A DNA stretch of 64,000 bases from Coriolopsis trogii (taxonomy: Eukaryota; Basidiomycota; Agaricomycetes; Polyporales; Polyporaceae). Positions 43,801-55,183 of this stretch are shown here, one piece after another. A model generated the notes under the pieces. It worked only from the letters and a program-made list of their open reading frames with translations, did not search any database and had not been told where the DNA came from. Positions within the stretch are counted from its first letter, which is position 1; the number at the start of each line of letters is the position of its first letter. The stretch is from positions 1,798,001 through 1,862,000 of the forward strand of contig JAHYIO010000006.1 of NCBI GenBank assembly GCA_020543525.1, in the 5' to 3' direction. The position numbers were made by a program, and so were the translations under genes.

Positions 43801-45756
43801 CGCCGGCGGGGGTATCCCATGTCAATGTTCCGTGTGTGTGTGCAGAGCGTCGTCTGTATCAGCCCGACCTGGAGTAGCTTGTCAGCTTGTGAGCTCGCCT
43901 GTGGCTTGCCTCTCGTCGCCCTGTGGCTCATAAACGTGTCGTGATCGGTGCGCGATAACGTGCTCCAAGGACCTGCCGGCGCGCCCGGCGGCGAGTCGCC
44001 CCTTAGCTGACGTTACTGAGCAAGTAACGACGCTGTCCGAGTCGTTTACGGTACAACTGGCATATCGATCCGTATGTGTTTCCCCATCGACGCGTTCCTC
44101 TTTGGCTCTCTGCTTGTTCCGGTGCTATATGAATGATATATGGCCTACGCGACCGCGCCGGTGCGGTATCACAGGGGCGGTTCCATGATTTCATGCCAGC
44201 GGAGCTAGGTATGCCAGGCGTGGTGTAGCGTCGATCGCACAACGTGGGCTGCCTGGCAAGCGACCGACTGCGCGGCATCGCGAGGCAGTCAATGCTGCTG
44301 CGACACGAGATGATTGCTGGATAGGTGACCAGCAGGAGGGTGGACTGCATCACCGTTCACTCGCAAACGTTGGCGGAGGGCTGTGGGGATTGCCTCCGCG
44401 GCTGCTGGGAGGGAATAAGCGACGTGGGAGTTGGTTCCGAGTTCTTGCGAAGCACTGCCCTGCCGTGCATCGTGCCCGTCGCGGGGTGAGAATCAGAGAA
44501 TCATATGCATGGAAGGTGACGATCGTGATCACCGATTATCGCTGACGGCCAGCGGGAAACGTGCTCTTCACCGGCGCCGTGCGAGATACATCCCACAAGT
44601 CGACTCTACACGAATAGAGTGGTTTCGGTGAAGTATGCACGGATGCCACGTACATAACGCGGGGCCGAGGGCACCAGCATGCAGCGACTTTTGTTGCTGT
44701 CAGAACGGAGGGCGCCAAGGTGATGGAGCTTTTGTGAATGCTGAACCAAGCCCACAGCGGAAGGAAGAATGCCAGGCTGGTCGGATGCGGAGAATAGCCA
44801 TCCGTCACTCTGTCGGCACGGAAGCTGAAACATTAGCCTTCTAACCTTGAATGATCCGTCTCCGAACAAGTCAATCGTGCATGTCATCGCACCATCTTCT
44901 CCCCATCGCAGTATAGCCTGAGTAGTATCTGCGACGGATCAGTGGCAGCAGCTAGCGGTGGACGTCGACGTACGGAAGATGCCAGTTCATTTCGTGGACG
45001 CGACCATACGACCGCCCGGTGCGACCACGCGCTGGGCGGTGCGACGAACAAGGGCGGAGTCGAGTTTGGCTTGAGCTGCAGTGACACGGGATGCATGATT
45101 GCGGAAAGATACGTTGCAGAGGGATGCCGGATGAGGAGATACGACCGTCGGTGTACAGAACTCCTCCGACCCGGTGGTCCGCTAGAATGTCAAGAAGACA
45201 CGAGCGCGCTCGGTCACGTAACGGAGTAGTACTATGACGATGCGCCTGTAGGTTGAATAACGTCCTGTGAGACTGCTGTGTATGATGTGCATCAGTAGGT
45301 GACGACGTACACCCGGAGATGGTTGTACTATTGATATCATGTTCCTTACTACACTATCTTGTCGTCTGCCCGTTGCACATGTGAGGGGGCGTCCCTTAAT
45401 ATCGCATATAGTATGGCGATTGTTTCCGATGGTCATGAGGACGGAAGAAGGTGGTGGGGTTTGCGTGGCGGTCAGCTCGTGGCGGTTTCCAAGCAAGGGC
45501 GCCTGATTCGTGCGCGCAAATTCTTGACCGGAAATGACGTAGACCTGACCCTACATTAGGGGCCCGGAATGGGAGCAGCGGAAGCAGATGCCACGTGCGC
45601 AGCTACAATCATGACCGTCACCTTGTGGCGGCAACTCCTGAGAGGACAGAGTACCCAGGTTCAGTACACACACGTAGTCTTTCCCTCACTTCCACCTTCA
45701 AGAGGCACCAAAGGTTCAGTATCCCACATTTTTCCCGATATCTCTGAGACCGCGAG
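40856..45756. other. Gene-free region of about 4.9 kb upstream of HMG-box gene 2
   Basis: No family-like frame on either strand. The longest frames (41258-41731 plus, 41733-42278 minus, 42590-43207 plus, 42716-43216 minus) are Arg/Ser/Pro-rich, overlap one another antisense, and lack splice or promoter context. It is bounded by the starts of two divergent genes, so it is all promoter-side sequence. A regulatory role, or an unannotated non-coding RNA, is possible but not shown by the sequence. Confidence 0.5.
41043..41050 (-). promoter_or_regulatory. TATA box of HMG-box gene 2
   Basis: CTATAAAG on the minus strand, about 190 bases before the ATG at 40855, giving a leader of roughly 160 bases. 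Confidence 0.45.
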
Positions 45757-46806
45757 ATGCCGCCGAAAATAAAGCGGCCCCGGTCACCTTCCCTCCCACT
45801 AGGCTCCGGCAGCGGACAGACCACAGAACCCACAGCATCTTCACCCACAGCACCTCACAGAGCCAAAAAGCTAAAGCTCCTCGCTTCTCACACTCTCGCC
45901 TCTCCCTTCCCGGATTACCTCCGCCCCACACCCTCCGAGGCCGCCCAGGTGCACGCGCTCCTATCCGCAACACACCCAGACCTCGCCGCACGCCGTCGGC
46001 CCCCGTCAGAGGCGGAGAACGCAGCGCGCACGTGCGGGGGAGTGCCGAACGTGCTCGAGTCCCTCATCGGCACCATCCTCAGCCAGAACACGTCCGGGAA
46101 GAACTCCACCGCGGCGAAGCGCGGGCTCGACGCCGCCTTTGGGCGCAACAACTTCGCGGCCATCGCGAGCGCGCCCAAGGCCGACGTGGTCGCGGCCATC
46201 AAGACCGGGGGCCTCGCCAACAAGAAGGCAGGGGTGATACAGAAGATCTTGCAGGAGGTGCACGCCCGGCACGGCGCGTACTCGCTCCAGCACCTCGCAG
46301 GCCTTTCAGCTCCGACGCCGGGCCATGACGTCCTCGAGAGTAAGGCGGGTACGAAGGTGAAGGAGGAAGACACGGCGGCGGCCACGGACGAGGAGGCTAT
46401 GCAAGAGCTCGTCTCCTATGACGGCGTTGGCCCCAAGACGGCCTCATGTGTTCTCCTCTTCTGCCTCGGCCGTTCGTCGTTCCCTGTCGACACACACGTC
46501 TTCCGCCTCTCGCGCCTCCTCGGTTGGGTGCCACAGAAGGCAGACAGGGTGACGGCACAGGCACACCTCGATCTCCGCATACCGAACGAACTCAAGTACG
46601 GGCTACACGTACTGATGGTCGGGCACGGCCGCCGGTGCAAGGGCTGCAAGGGATCTAGCGGCGGGAAGGGCGAGTGTGTGCTCAAGCGATGGCTCCGGGA
46701 CCAGAAGGGCGAGAAGGAGGAGGAGGTCCAAACGAGGGTGATAAAGGCGGCGGAAGACGATGCGGAGGTTGCGGACGAACCTGCGATCAAGAACGAGGCT
46801 TTTTGA
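45757..46806 (+). CDS. Endonuclease III-like HhH-GPD DNA glycosylase
   Basis: A single exon of 349 residues. After a basic, Pro/Ser-rich N-terminus (possible nuclear signal, KRPRS and RAKKLK) comes the HhH-GPD fold: LIGTILSQNTSGKNS, then the helix-hairpin-helix SYDGVGPKTASCVLLF with catalytic Lys227, and FPVDTHVFRLSRLLGW with catalytic Asp245. The Lys-Asp spacing of 18 equals that of E. coli endonuclease III (K120/D138). Such enzymes remove damaged bases and nick the strand in base excision repair. The 4Fe-4S loop is incomplete: only C-x2-C-x9-C (RRCKGCKGSSGGKGEC) is present where C-x6-C-x2-C-x5-C is expected. A short insertion (about 195-212) separates the two halves of the domain. Confidence 0.9.
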   Translation: MPPKIKRPRSPSLPLGSGSGQTTEPTASSPTAPHRAKKLKLLASHTLASPFPDYLRPTPSEAAQVHALLSATHPDLAARRRPPSEAENAARTCGGVPNVLESLIGTILSQNTSGKNSTAAKRGLDAAFGRNNFAAIASAPKADVVAAIKTGGLANKKAGVIQKILQEVHARHGAYSLQHLAGLSAPTPGHDVLESKAGTKVKEEDTAAATDEEAMQELVSYDGVGPKTASCVLLFCLGRSSFPVDTHVFRLSRLLGWVPQKADRVTAQAHLDLRIPNELKYGLHVLMVGHGRRCKGCKGSSGGKGECVLKRWLRDQKGEKEEEVQTRVIKAAEDDAEVADEPAIKNEAF

Positions 46807-47576
46807 GTTGTGCCTCGTTTCCTGGACTTCACCTCGGATACTGTACGAAATGTGATAGTAGCTAATACGTCTCGTGCTTGGTCTTCTTGTTATGTAGCAT
46901 AGTAATGCTATCGTATACTTCGCATTGATCGTACACGGTTTACTTACTCGCTGACGCACGCGCAGAAAACGCGTCAAGACACGCGTTAATGAGACGCCAC
47001 GATCACGTGCCATGACCCTGCTCATTTACTTCCAAGCCCTCAAGAGCGAAACTCTTCTCCCTACCCTGGACACGTATCTCACGATGTTCTCAGTGATAGC
47101 GAACCTAAGCGGTGTTCATGTCAAGCAGCTGGGGAAGGACGAGACAAGAGGGTGTTGCAATACCTTCCATTCTGGGGACAAGGGTGCAGGCAGCGCTTCT
47201 GACCAGAACTTGCCATCGACCACGCCACGCCTCTGCGAGAGGGTGAGGCCTGCGCGAGGGCGAGGCTGATATAGCCGATAATGCAGAAACTCGTCCTAGG
47301 ACAGCTCTCTCTGGTTCCACGGCTGTGCAGCGCACGCGCAATGCTCATGCCCGACTGCAATCGCATTCATCTCGCCCTCTCTTCGCTCTGACTCACCACA
47401 CACCACCCGCCAGACGATATCCCCTCCCCGCCCTCTTCCTGCGCACACCCCGCTCGATTAGGCTCATACGCAACTCGCAAAAACATCGCGGCTATTGTCA
47501 TACGCTAACGCCCATCCGGCGTAACTCGAGACAGATACTGCCGCCTCTAGCATTCACACAAAACAACATACACAAG
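46807..47576. other. Intergenic; nothing recognised
   Basis: About 770 bases between two plus-strand genes. It should hold the 3' end of the glycosylase gene and the promoter of the DUF6699 gene; no TATA box is obvious. Confidence 0.45.
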
Positions 47577-49562
47577 ATGGCATGGACGACCCTGGTGGAG
47601 AGCCAGAGAGAGGCGTCCGATGCCAACACGAGCAGCTGGCCGCCCAACGCAGCCAACACGCGCCACACGGTCGACTTTCGGCGCCCGTGGGTGCCGTCCC
47701 CAGAGATGCGTCCATCCGCGGCGCTGCCGAATCCGTACACATACCCCAGTGTCAGTGTCAGTGCCAGTGCCAGTGCGAATCCAAATCGGGATGCTACCAG
47801 AGTGCCAGCGCGCGAGAACACTGTCACCGATGCGGCAGGAAGCGCAGCGAGATCGAGGGGAGGAAGCTCGAGTTCTGGCTCTGGAGGTGGATCGGGGTCA
47901 GGTTCGAGCTCTTCACGCTCCGGAGCCGCTTCCCCTCCCGTCCTCGCGCTCCCAGCACGCACACGCACACGCACACGGACGTACGGAGGCGACAAGAATC
48001 CGAAGCGGCAGAGCGCATCTGGTGCGTCCATGGCCGCGGCTACGGCCACGGGTGGCGGCGGACATGGCACGTCAGCGTACGCAAGCGCGAGAAGGGCACA
48101 CGGAGATGGGCATGGTGGCCACGGCCCTGGCAGGACGACGGGAAGACAAGAGCCTGAGCGTGAACGTGGAGGACTGTGCATTGGACGCGCCGGGAATGAC
48201 ATTGACGATCCTGGGCCGCCGTCGTTCGCACGCCCACGTCCGCGGGCGGCACGAGCTCCCTGGCTCGACCAGGTACACCAATGCGAGTGCCGAAACGGAC
48301 ATGCGCACGGACATGCACACGGCCGCGAACACGGGCACGAGCGACCAAAGTCGTGGCTGTCCCTCCTGAGCCCGAAGAAGCTCTTCTCCAGTGCGTGCAC
48401 ACCCTCTCCGACCGTACGATACGTACCGCGACGCGGAGCCGGCTCGTTGACGTAACGCTTGACTACGCAGGGAAGAGCCATGCACGAGCTTCGTCCGTAC
48501 CGGCTTACGAGGACGTGAACGAGGAAGAAGACTCGGACGACGACAACATCGATGCTGAACGCGTCCCAGCGCACACAGCAGGCCCGCGCGCGATCCACCC
48601 CGCGCACTGGCGAGCATACGGCGCATGGGCGCGCCCGCTCATCGGCAAGCCGTGGGGCATGGTCGTGCACAACGCAAGTGAGCGTCCCTCCAGCCCAGCC
48701 CGACCCCTACACGCTAGCAGCGAGACGCTGACAGACAGCACGCACAGCGCCCCCACCGCACCCGCGCGAGCTCAGCCCGCCCCAAGTCGACGCGATGATC
48801 GCGAGCCTGAGCGGGCCGCACGGCGAGCGCCACCCCGAGAACTGGCTCGCGCGCGTGCCGCACCCCGCACTACCGCCGCGCCCCGACCTGTGGCCGACGC
48901 CCGAGCTGCGGTACGACCCGCTGCCCTCTGCGCTGCAGCTGAACCCGTTCCTGCAGCACACGCTCCTCGGCCAGCCGCCGCTGCACTTTGACCTGCGCAT
49001 GCGCGTGCAGGACATCCTGCTCGGCCCAGAGCGCCCACCGGCGGCGGCACACGCCGAGGCCCCCACAGGCGTGGACGTCAATCCCATCGGGCACCCACGC
49101 CAGGACGTGCGCTCGGGCCAGAGGCCGTACGGGGGCCAGAGAGTCGCGTTCTGGGCGGACGGCCCAAACGGCGCGCAGCCGGCGACGTGGCCGGGGGTGC
49201 CGCGGCTCGAGATCGTCGCGCTCGCGGGGGACGCGGCGCGCCAGTTCGAGCAGTGGCCGATCGCCGTGCTCGCGCACCACGAGGCGCTCCCGGTCACGGT
49301 CAAGGACGTGCTCGACGCGCTCGTCGCGAGCTTCGAGGAGTTCCTGTGGGACGCCGAGGTCGAGGCGCTCTCGCCCGACCGGCGGGTGATGGTCTACCAG
49401 GCGTACTGGCGCCGCATGCGCTTCCCGGTCGGCGGGCGGCTGCCGCCGCCGGACGACGGGCTGAGGAGGGTCGATTGGTTGGGCGATAATGTGTATTTCC
49501 GCGGACTCGAGCCTGCGCCGGATGGGAGGGGGTTCATGTTGTTCGTGGGACCCCCGCCGTAG
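47577..49562 (+). CDS. DUF6699 protein with long low-complexity N-terminus
   Basis: Three exons (47577-48390, 48471-48677, 48748-49562) give 611 residues. The first 270 residues are Ser/Gly/Ala/His-rich with short repeats: an SVSVSASASA run from hexanucleotides of the CAGTGY kind, a TRTRTRT run, and GHAHGHAHG. The C-terminal third (about 390-605) fits DUF6699, a basidiomycete-expanded domain: LNPFLQHTLLGQPPLHFDLR, PATWPGVPRLEIV, WPIAVLAHHEALPVTVKDVL, then RRVDWLGDNVYFRGL. The function of the domain is unknown. The start ATG follows an A/C-rich leader. Extreme GC content makes long antisense frames here, which I leave out. Confidence 0.85.
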
Positions 49563-52500
49563 CGCGCACTGCGTGAGGGTTGGTGCTGAGAGGAAGAGGT
49601 GCTTGGACGCATTCGGCGAGGATGCGTATGACTCGCGCGAGTGTGAGGCTTCCATACGGGGCGTGCGTGGGTGTCTGGATAGACTGCAGCTTCGTGTGCT
49701 GACGTCTGGTCCGTGGGTCACCTTCAGCCCTCAGTTGGGCATTCTCTTTGTGCGACGTCTTTGGGCTATTGGTTTCTATCTCTGGCGGTCTCGATTCCGT
49801 GTACGTGTTCGTCCTTGCTGTCTGTAACACCATCATCATGCTTTTCTGGAAGTAATCTGTCCCGAGGTACCTGCAATCGGCAGCGAGTCAGAAGACCGAC
49901 ACTCCAGCCGGCTCTCACCTGTGGCGTCATGGTTCGAGGGTGCCGTAGCAAAAACGACGAGCGGTCGGGTGCGCGCGTCGCATGCTCATGCCGCCGCGGA
50001 CCATACAGTTGCACTTACCGCCGCCCACCTCGCCCGTCAGGTAAAGGTAAAGTGGAAAGACAGAATGGAAGCCGTCGACGGCGCAAGTGTTCGACAGAAC
50101 TCACGTCACCTAAACTCTGTCCGTCGAATCCAGAACAAAGGGGGAACTCGAAGCGAAGCGCCGGGAAGTGGTCGATTTCAATGTCTGCCGCCATCGAGTC
50201 GTACATGGGACCGGACGGCTGAGAAAATCGAACCTCTCGAGACTCAGATGCCGACGTCGGGTCGCGGGTGCAGTTCTTTCCATCTGTGGCGGGCAGGCTC
50301 GAGCTGCGGGGAAGGCGCACTACCGCTCCCGGATCATGTTGCACTCCAGGGACGGAGTCGTCAAGGGCCAGGGTTTGTCGAAGCAGCAGTCTGGATACTG
50401 AAGACGACGTGCGAGATTGTGCGTGACTCTAGACTCTCACCTGTGTCATCTCCATTGCTCGAAGCCATTAGCTGATCACTGGTCCTGCAGAATGTCAAGA
50501 GGACGCAAACGAGTTGATGAAGTTGATGACCAGACTCACCCGTTCCATATCCGAGGAGCCCGAAAGTGGTCCAGGTCCATTCAACTGTAAAACAGAGAAT
50601 GCACGTCCACGGGGTCGTCTTACGACCAGCTGCAGACGAGAACCGCAAGCTGGGAAGACAAGCCTTACGCGACACCAGCTCATGTCCCATTCTGTCGGCA
50701 TTTGCGCCTCGTTTGACTTTTCTACGAGCGCCAGTGCACATGACCACTCGGACGTCGGACCGATCCCACATGCACGGAGCGCGCGCCCCACCCGGCGCCG
50801 GAAATGGGCACCGACAGAGGCGGGCATAAGGCGTCGTCTCATGTCCGCTGTTCACTGGTGTTCAGTTCCGATGGCGCAGTGCGCGCGAGCCGAGGAACTC
50901 GTGTCGTGCAGAAGTTGTGGGGATGGGAGAACGTGTCACGTAACCACACCAGCGCGAACGCGAGCGCGACGCGCACGAGTTTCGTGGGGTGCGGATGTAA
51001 CGGGACGCCTACATGCGCAGGCCTGCGGGGGTTCGGGCGTTCGGCAGGACACATCCATTCGGACCAGTTCTGCGTGAAACGTTGGAGACCCGTATTATAT
51101 CGTCTTCGCGTCCTGACGACCTACGCATGCAGGTGGAGATCCCTGTAGCATCCAGCGCTCACTCGAGAATCTAGGACGTGCATAGCTGGCACCTTCGTCA
51201 ACGTCCCCCACAGGGCAAATCTGTTGTAGCTCCAGATGCGAGTTCCATACCACGGCATACAGACCTATGGACTTACGGAGCATCGAGCCGCATATCCCGA
51301 TTGTCTGATCACAATAACCGACAGATGTGATACGAAAGGAGGGACAGACGACGTATGGTGAACTTACCGGAGATGCACTTTCGTCAAAGGCGGTGCGCAA
51401 CGTCGCCATGGGACGAGTGGAGTGTACGATAGTGCGCGCGCACGTCTGCATAAGGACGGGTTCTGACATGGACAGGGTGTTCCGGTCCGGGCATTTGGCC
51501 AAGAGTGGACGTCGCACCCAGATTTTGTGGTTGACGGCCGCCCAAGATGCGGCTGGGAGAGATCCGGACGTGGAGGCAAATCAGGCGGTGGACAGCTAGT
51601 AGCCGGAGCACGAACCCGAGAGCGGTGAGCAGGCGAGCAGCGACGGCCGAAAGAGCGTGTGGTCGTGAAGGAGGACGTGGGGCTCCGGACGTATTTTGAG
51701 CGTACCTGTGCAGGCGTCCCTGTCGGTGGACGGAACTTTGCTGGATGGTCGCCCGACTCGTGAATATCAAGGGCGTATCACTGCGGCGCGCGGATCTTGA
51801 GGAAGGTGTCTGTGGAGCAGATGATTATTATGGGGCATATGTCTTCAGGAAATGCGGACCGGTGTTGTGTATGGGCGAGGTTAAGCGTCGGAGCGACAAT
51901 AGTCGGGGCGAACGGGATGCGAGTTTGAAGGAAGAGAGACCTGGTTCTGACCGCAGAGCAAAGAGACTAGTTCGCTAGCAACGACGGGACGAGGGCAGTG
52001 ACGGTTGAGAGCAAAGCTGGTCAGGGCTGCAGCGAGAGCGAGCGGAAGACGGAGAGTCCGGACCGACTTCCGGGTCGGGCGTCGGAGAAAGACCCCTGGG
52101 ACCGCTCGGTGGGGAGGGGCGCTGGGAGAGACTGGCGGTGTTGCGCGTGCCACCACATTGCTCATTTCTCCCCCATCGGTCTGTGCCTTGGCCTCGAGGC
52201 TGCTGTGGCTGCTGGCCCAGATAAAGCACTCGTAATGTCGCGGTTGAACACCGCGCCTGCAACGTGTCGGCGGAGCGGGCTATGTCATGCGACTCGCCTC
52301 CGTCGTCCATATCGATGTTCCGACTCGGGCTGTGCGCGTCCTGCTGCTCGCCAAGGTGCGTGTTTATTCTGTTCGCTTCTGGCCGGTGGGTTGTTTTCCG
52401 GGTGAGATGAGTGCGATAAAGTGAAGGAGGGCAGCAGCTCTCGATGTCCACCCGGGTCATGGGAGAAGGGCGTGACAAGCCGACGTTCATGTGCGGAGAG

Positions 52501-53065
52501 GAAGCGGAGACAGCTGTTCTGGCCATCGATGCAGCGCTGCGGCATGTCGCCGCGGCCAAGGCCCACTGCACGCGCAGGCTCATATAACACTCTTCTGCGT
52601 AGTTCCAAGTTTGATAGCACATACGCAGGCGCACACCCACCGCGAACACAATCGTCACTGCACACTGGCCTGGTCTGCTTCTGTGGCCATTCGCGGCGCA
52701 GACTTCCTTTCCAGACGCTGTGGTTGCGTGCAAAAGACTTGCAACGCCACGAACGACTGCGCCTGGGAAGCCTCTTCCGGCCAAGGTCCAGTCGCCCACC
52801 TGCCTAGAAGAGAATAAAGGCTGTCCCTCGGTTTCCCGTGCTCGCTCTGCGTCCGCCTGATCCCTTGTCGACATCCTCCAGCCGCTGCTTGCTCGCTCTC
52901 CTCTCTCTCTCTGCTACTTCCTCAGCCTGTCCTCTCCATTCCACAACGTCCGCTTCATGCCGCCCCCACAGCTCGTCGACATGGCCTACGACGACGAAGG
53001 CGCGTACTCCTTCCTCTTTCGGCGAATACACGCCCCGTACTGACATCCTCCGCCCTGCAGACGGC
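49563..53065. other. Gene-free region of about 3.5 kb upstream of HMG-box gene 3
   Basis: No family-like frame. The 299-codon minus-strand frame at 51975-52874 is Ser/Arg/Pro-rich and antisense to the likely promoter. Near the end are an AATAAAGG (52813-52820), a CT-rich stretch (about 52885-52935) typical of fungal transcription starts, and a short upstream frame at 52957-53043. Confidence 0.5.
52957..53043 (+). other. Upstream open reading frame in the leader of HMG-box gene 3
   Basis: The first ATG after the CT-rich tract opens a 28-codon frame that stops at 53041-53043, 22 bases before the ATG chosen for the HMG protein and in a different frame. No splice donor and acceptor pair joins it to the main frame in phase. 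Confidence 0.45.
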
Positions 53066-55002
53066 ATGCCGCCGCTCGTGGACAATCCGCTGCCCCCGAT
53101 GACGTTCACGTTCAGCACCCAGCTCCCGCCCATCACGTACCCGACCGATCTCGCCGACAACGACGGCATGCCCGACCTCGTCGCCCCAGACATGGCCGTC
53201 GACTCTCCCCCAGGCACCCCCATGCTCGGCCCCGCCCGTACCTCGCATGCCAAGAAGCGCGACGCGTCCTACATCCCGCGTCCGCCCAACGCCTTCATCC
53301 TCTTCCGCTCGTCCTTCATCCGTGCCCAGCACATCCCTGGCGCCATCGAGGGCAACCACAGCGCGCTCTCCAAGATCATCGGTACGTCACCCACTTTGCA
53401 GTGCGGGAACCGCGTGTCTTACGCGTGTTTTTTTTCTTCTTTGTCGTCTCTTCTGCGCCTGCGTCTGCAGGCAAGTACTGGAAGGCCCTCCCGCGCAAGG
53501 AGCGCGAGGAGTGGGAAACGAAGGCGATCGTCGCGCTCGCAGAGCACCGCCAGAAATACCCGGACTGGCGGTTCAAGCCCGCCGCGAACGCGCTCGCCAA
53601 GGTCAAGGACGGCCCGCGCAAGCGGGGCAACCGGAAGGGACGAGGGCAGTCGGACAAGGAGGAACGCAGTCGCGAGAAGAGGTGCGCCAAGATCGCCGAT
53701 CTGCTCGTCGCGGGGAAGACCGGGGTCGACCTCGCGGTCGCCGTCGAGCAGTATGACTGCGAGCAAGGGAGGGGCCGCAAGCTCAAGGACGAGGACAATG
53801 GCACGGGTCTGTTGCAGCTGCCGGCCCAGCGCGAGGCTCCGGACGGTACCACCACCACCACCACCACTGTGCCCGTGGATGTCAAGATGCAGGCCGTGGT
53901 GGGACCACAGGTGCCCAATGCCCCGACCCTCTCGATCGCCACGGACTGCGTGGGCGACGTCAAGCCGTACGGGCCTCGCTCTGCCATCGACGGCCGGTTC
54001 AAAGTCCCGCTGACAGCGATGTTCAAGCGGTCCTCGTCCGCCCCCGCGTCGCGCGCGCGCGTCTCGTCCAGCGAGCTCTGGCAGGCCGCCGCTGCCCGGC
54101 GCGACTCGTTCAGCGCCGCGCCCCCGTCCTGCACGCGCGCGGCGAGCCTTGGCGGGAGCGAGGAGGGCGTGCGCGGCGGTGTGGCGAGCACGGGACTCGG
54201 CAGGAGCGTCTCACGCGAGGGTCCAGGGCACGCTCTCTCCGACAGCGTGTCTTCCGTCCGGACGTTCAGCCCTGGGGCTGCTGCCGCCGCGCCCCTCCTT
54301 CTCCCGCAGGCCGCTGCCGCTGCTGCTGCTGCTGCCGCTGACGGAGCCATCGGGGTCCATGACGTGAGTGCATCAGCATCCCACGTTCTGCTCTCGCCTA
54401 ACGCGGTGGCGCCGCCCCTCCCCAACTTCTTCCCCACCCAGCCCGTGAACGGGAACGGGAACGGGAACGGGAACGGGAACGGAGACGCGTTCGAGTTTGC
54501 GGGCAGCGCGTATTCGACACCGCCGCTTCTCACGTTTGAGCGTGAGCACGACGGAGATGGCCTGAGCACCCCCGCGCTCTCGCCCGTGACGACGCCCGTG
54601 ATCTACAGCTGGGGCCAGGACTCGGAGCTCGGCACCCCGAAGAGCATCGCGGACCTGATGGGCGAAGCGTACGTGCCCGCGCCCTCGCCCTCGCCTTCGT
54701 CCTACTCCTCGCTCGAGGGCTGGGCGGGGAGCCCCCTCCCGAAACTGGCGTCGCCGACCAGCTCTCCGCTCGCGAAGGTGCACCGTTACGTGGACGGGCC
54801 CGACGGCGACGGCGATAGCGATGGCTGCTGCCGGGGCGTGATGGAAAAGGCGTTCGACGCGGCCGCGCGCGCCATCTACGGCGACTGGCGCGAACCTTCC
54901 ACGGCGGACACGCTCTATGCTTGGGGCCCGGGCTCTGACCAGCAGCACCCCTTCTCGACGTACGCGTTCCCGGCCGGGCGGGCTCTCCAGGACGACTTTT
55001 GA
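53066..55002 (+). CDS. HMG-box transcription factor 3 (MATA_HMG type), paralogue of factor 1
   Basis: Two exons, 53066-53381 and 53471-55002, give 615 residues, by chance or not the same length as factor 1. The 89-nt intron lies inside the HMG box after SKIIG, a position where factor 1 has none. The box is at about 69-142 (YIPRPPNAFILFRSSFIRAQ ... LSKIIGKYWKALPRKEREEW) and is about 60% identical to that of factor 1 by eye. The block ERC/KRC..IADLLVAGKTGVDLAVAV at about 173-201 also matches factor 1. The rest is low-complexity: a Thr run, an Ala run (about 350-362), a Gly-Asn repeat from tandem GGGAAC, and Ser/Pro-rich stretches. The frame is open upstream to 52838 but lacks an ATG, so 53066 is taken as start; a more distant first exon is possible. 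Confidence 0.82.
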
Positions 55003-55146
55003 TCGTCTGCGCTCTGGGACTTTGACCCGTCTGCGTCTGGCCGTTTCGGCGGTCCCGCTTTCGGTCGGATGCTGCTATGCAAAACACATCTCTCGGCGTC
55101 TGCTCGTGCGCGCGCAAACCGCGCAAGACTGAATCGTGACTCCCAT

Positions 55147-55183
<37 letters not shown>

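Noticed and set aside
47498..48670. 390-codon minus-strand frame
   Set aside because: Antisense to the low-complexity N-terminus of the DUF6699 gene, with mirror-image repeats; no independent signals.
51975..52874. 299-codon minus-strand frame upstream of HMG-box gene 3
   Set aside because: Ser/Arg/Pro-rich with no family resemblance, in the promoter region of a gene on the other strand. A search of protein databases would settle it; no hit would confirm rejection.
53376..54569. 397-codon minus-strand frame
   Set aside because: Antisense to HMG-box gene 3 exon 2 and crosses its intron; explained by GC skew.
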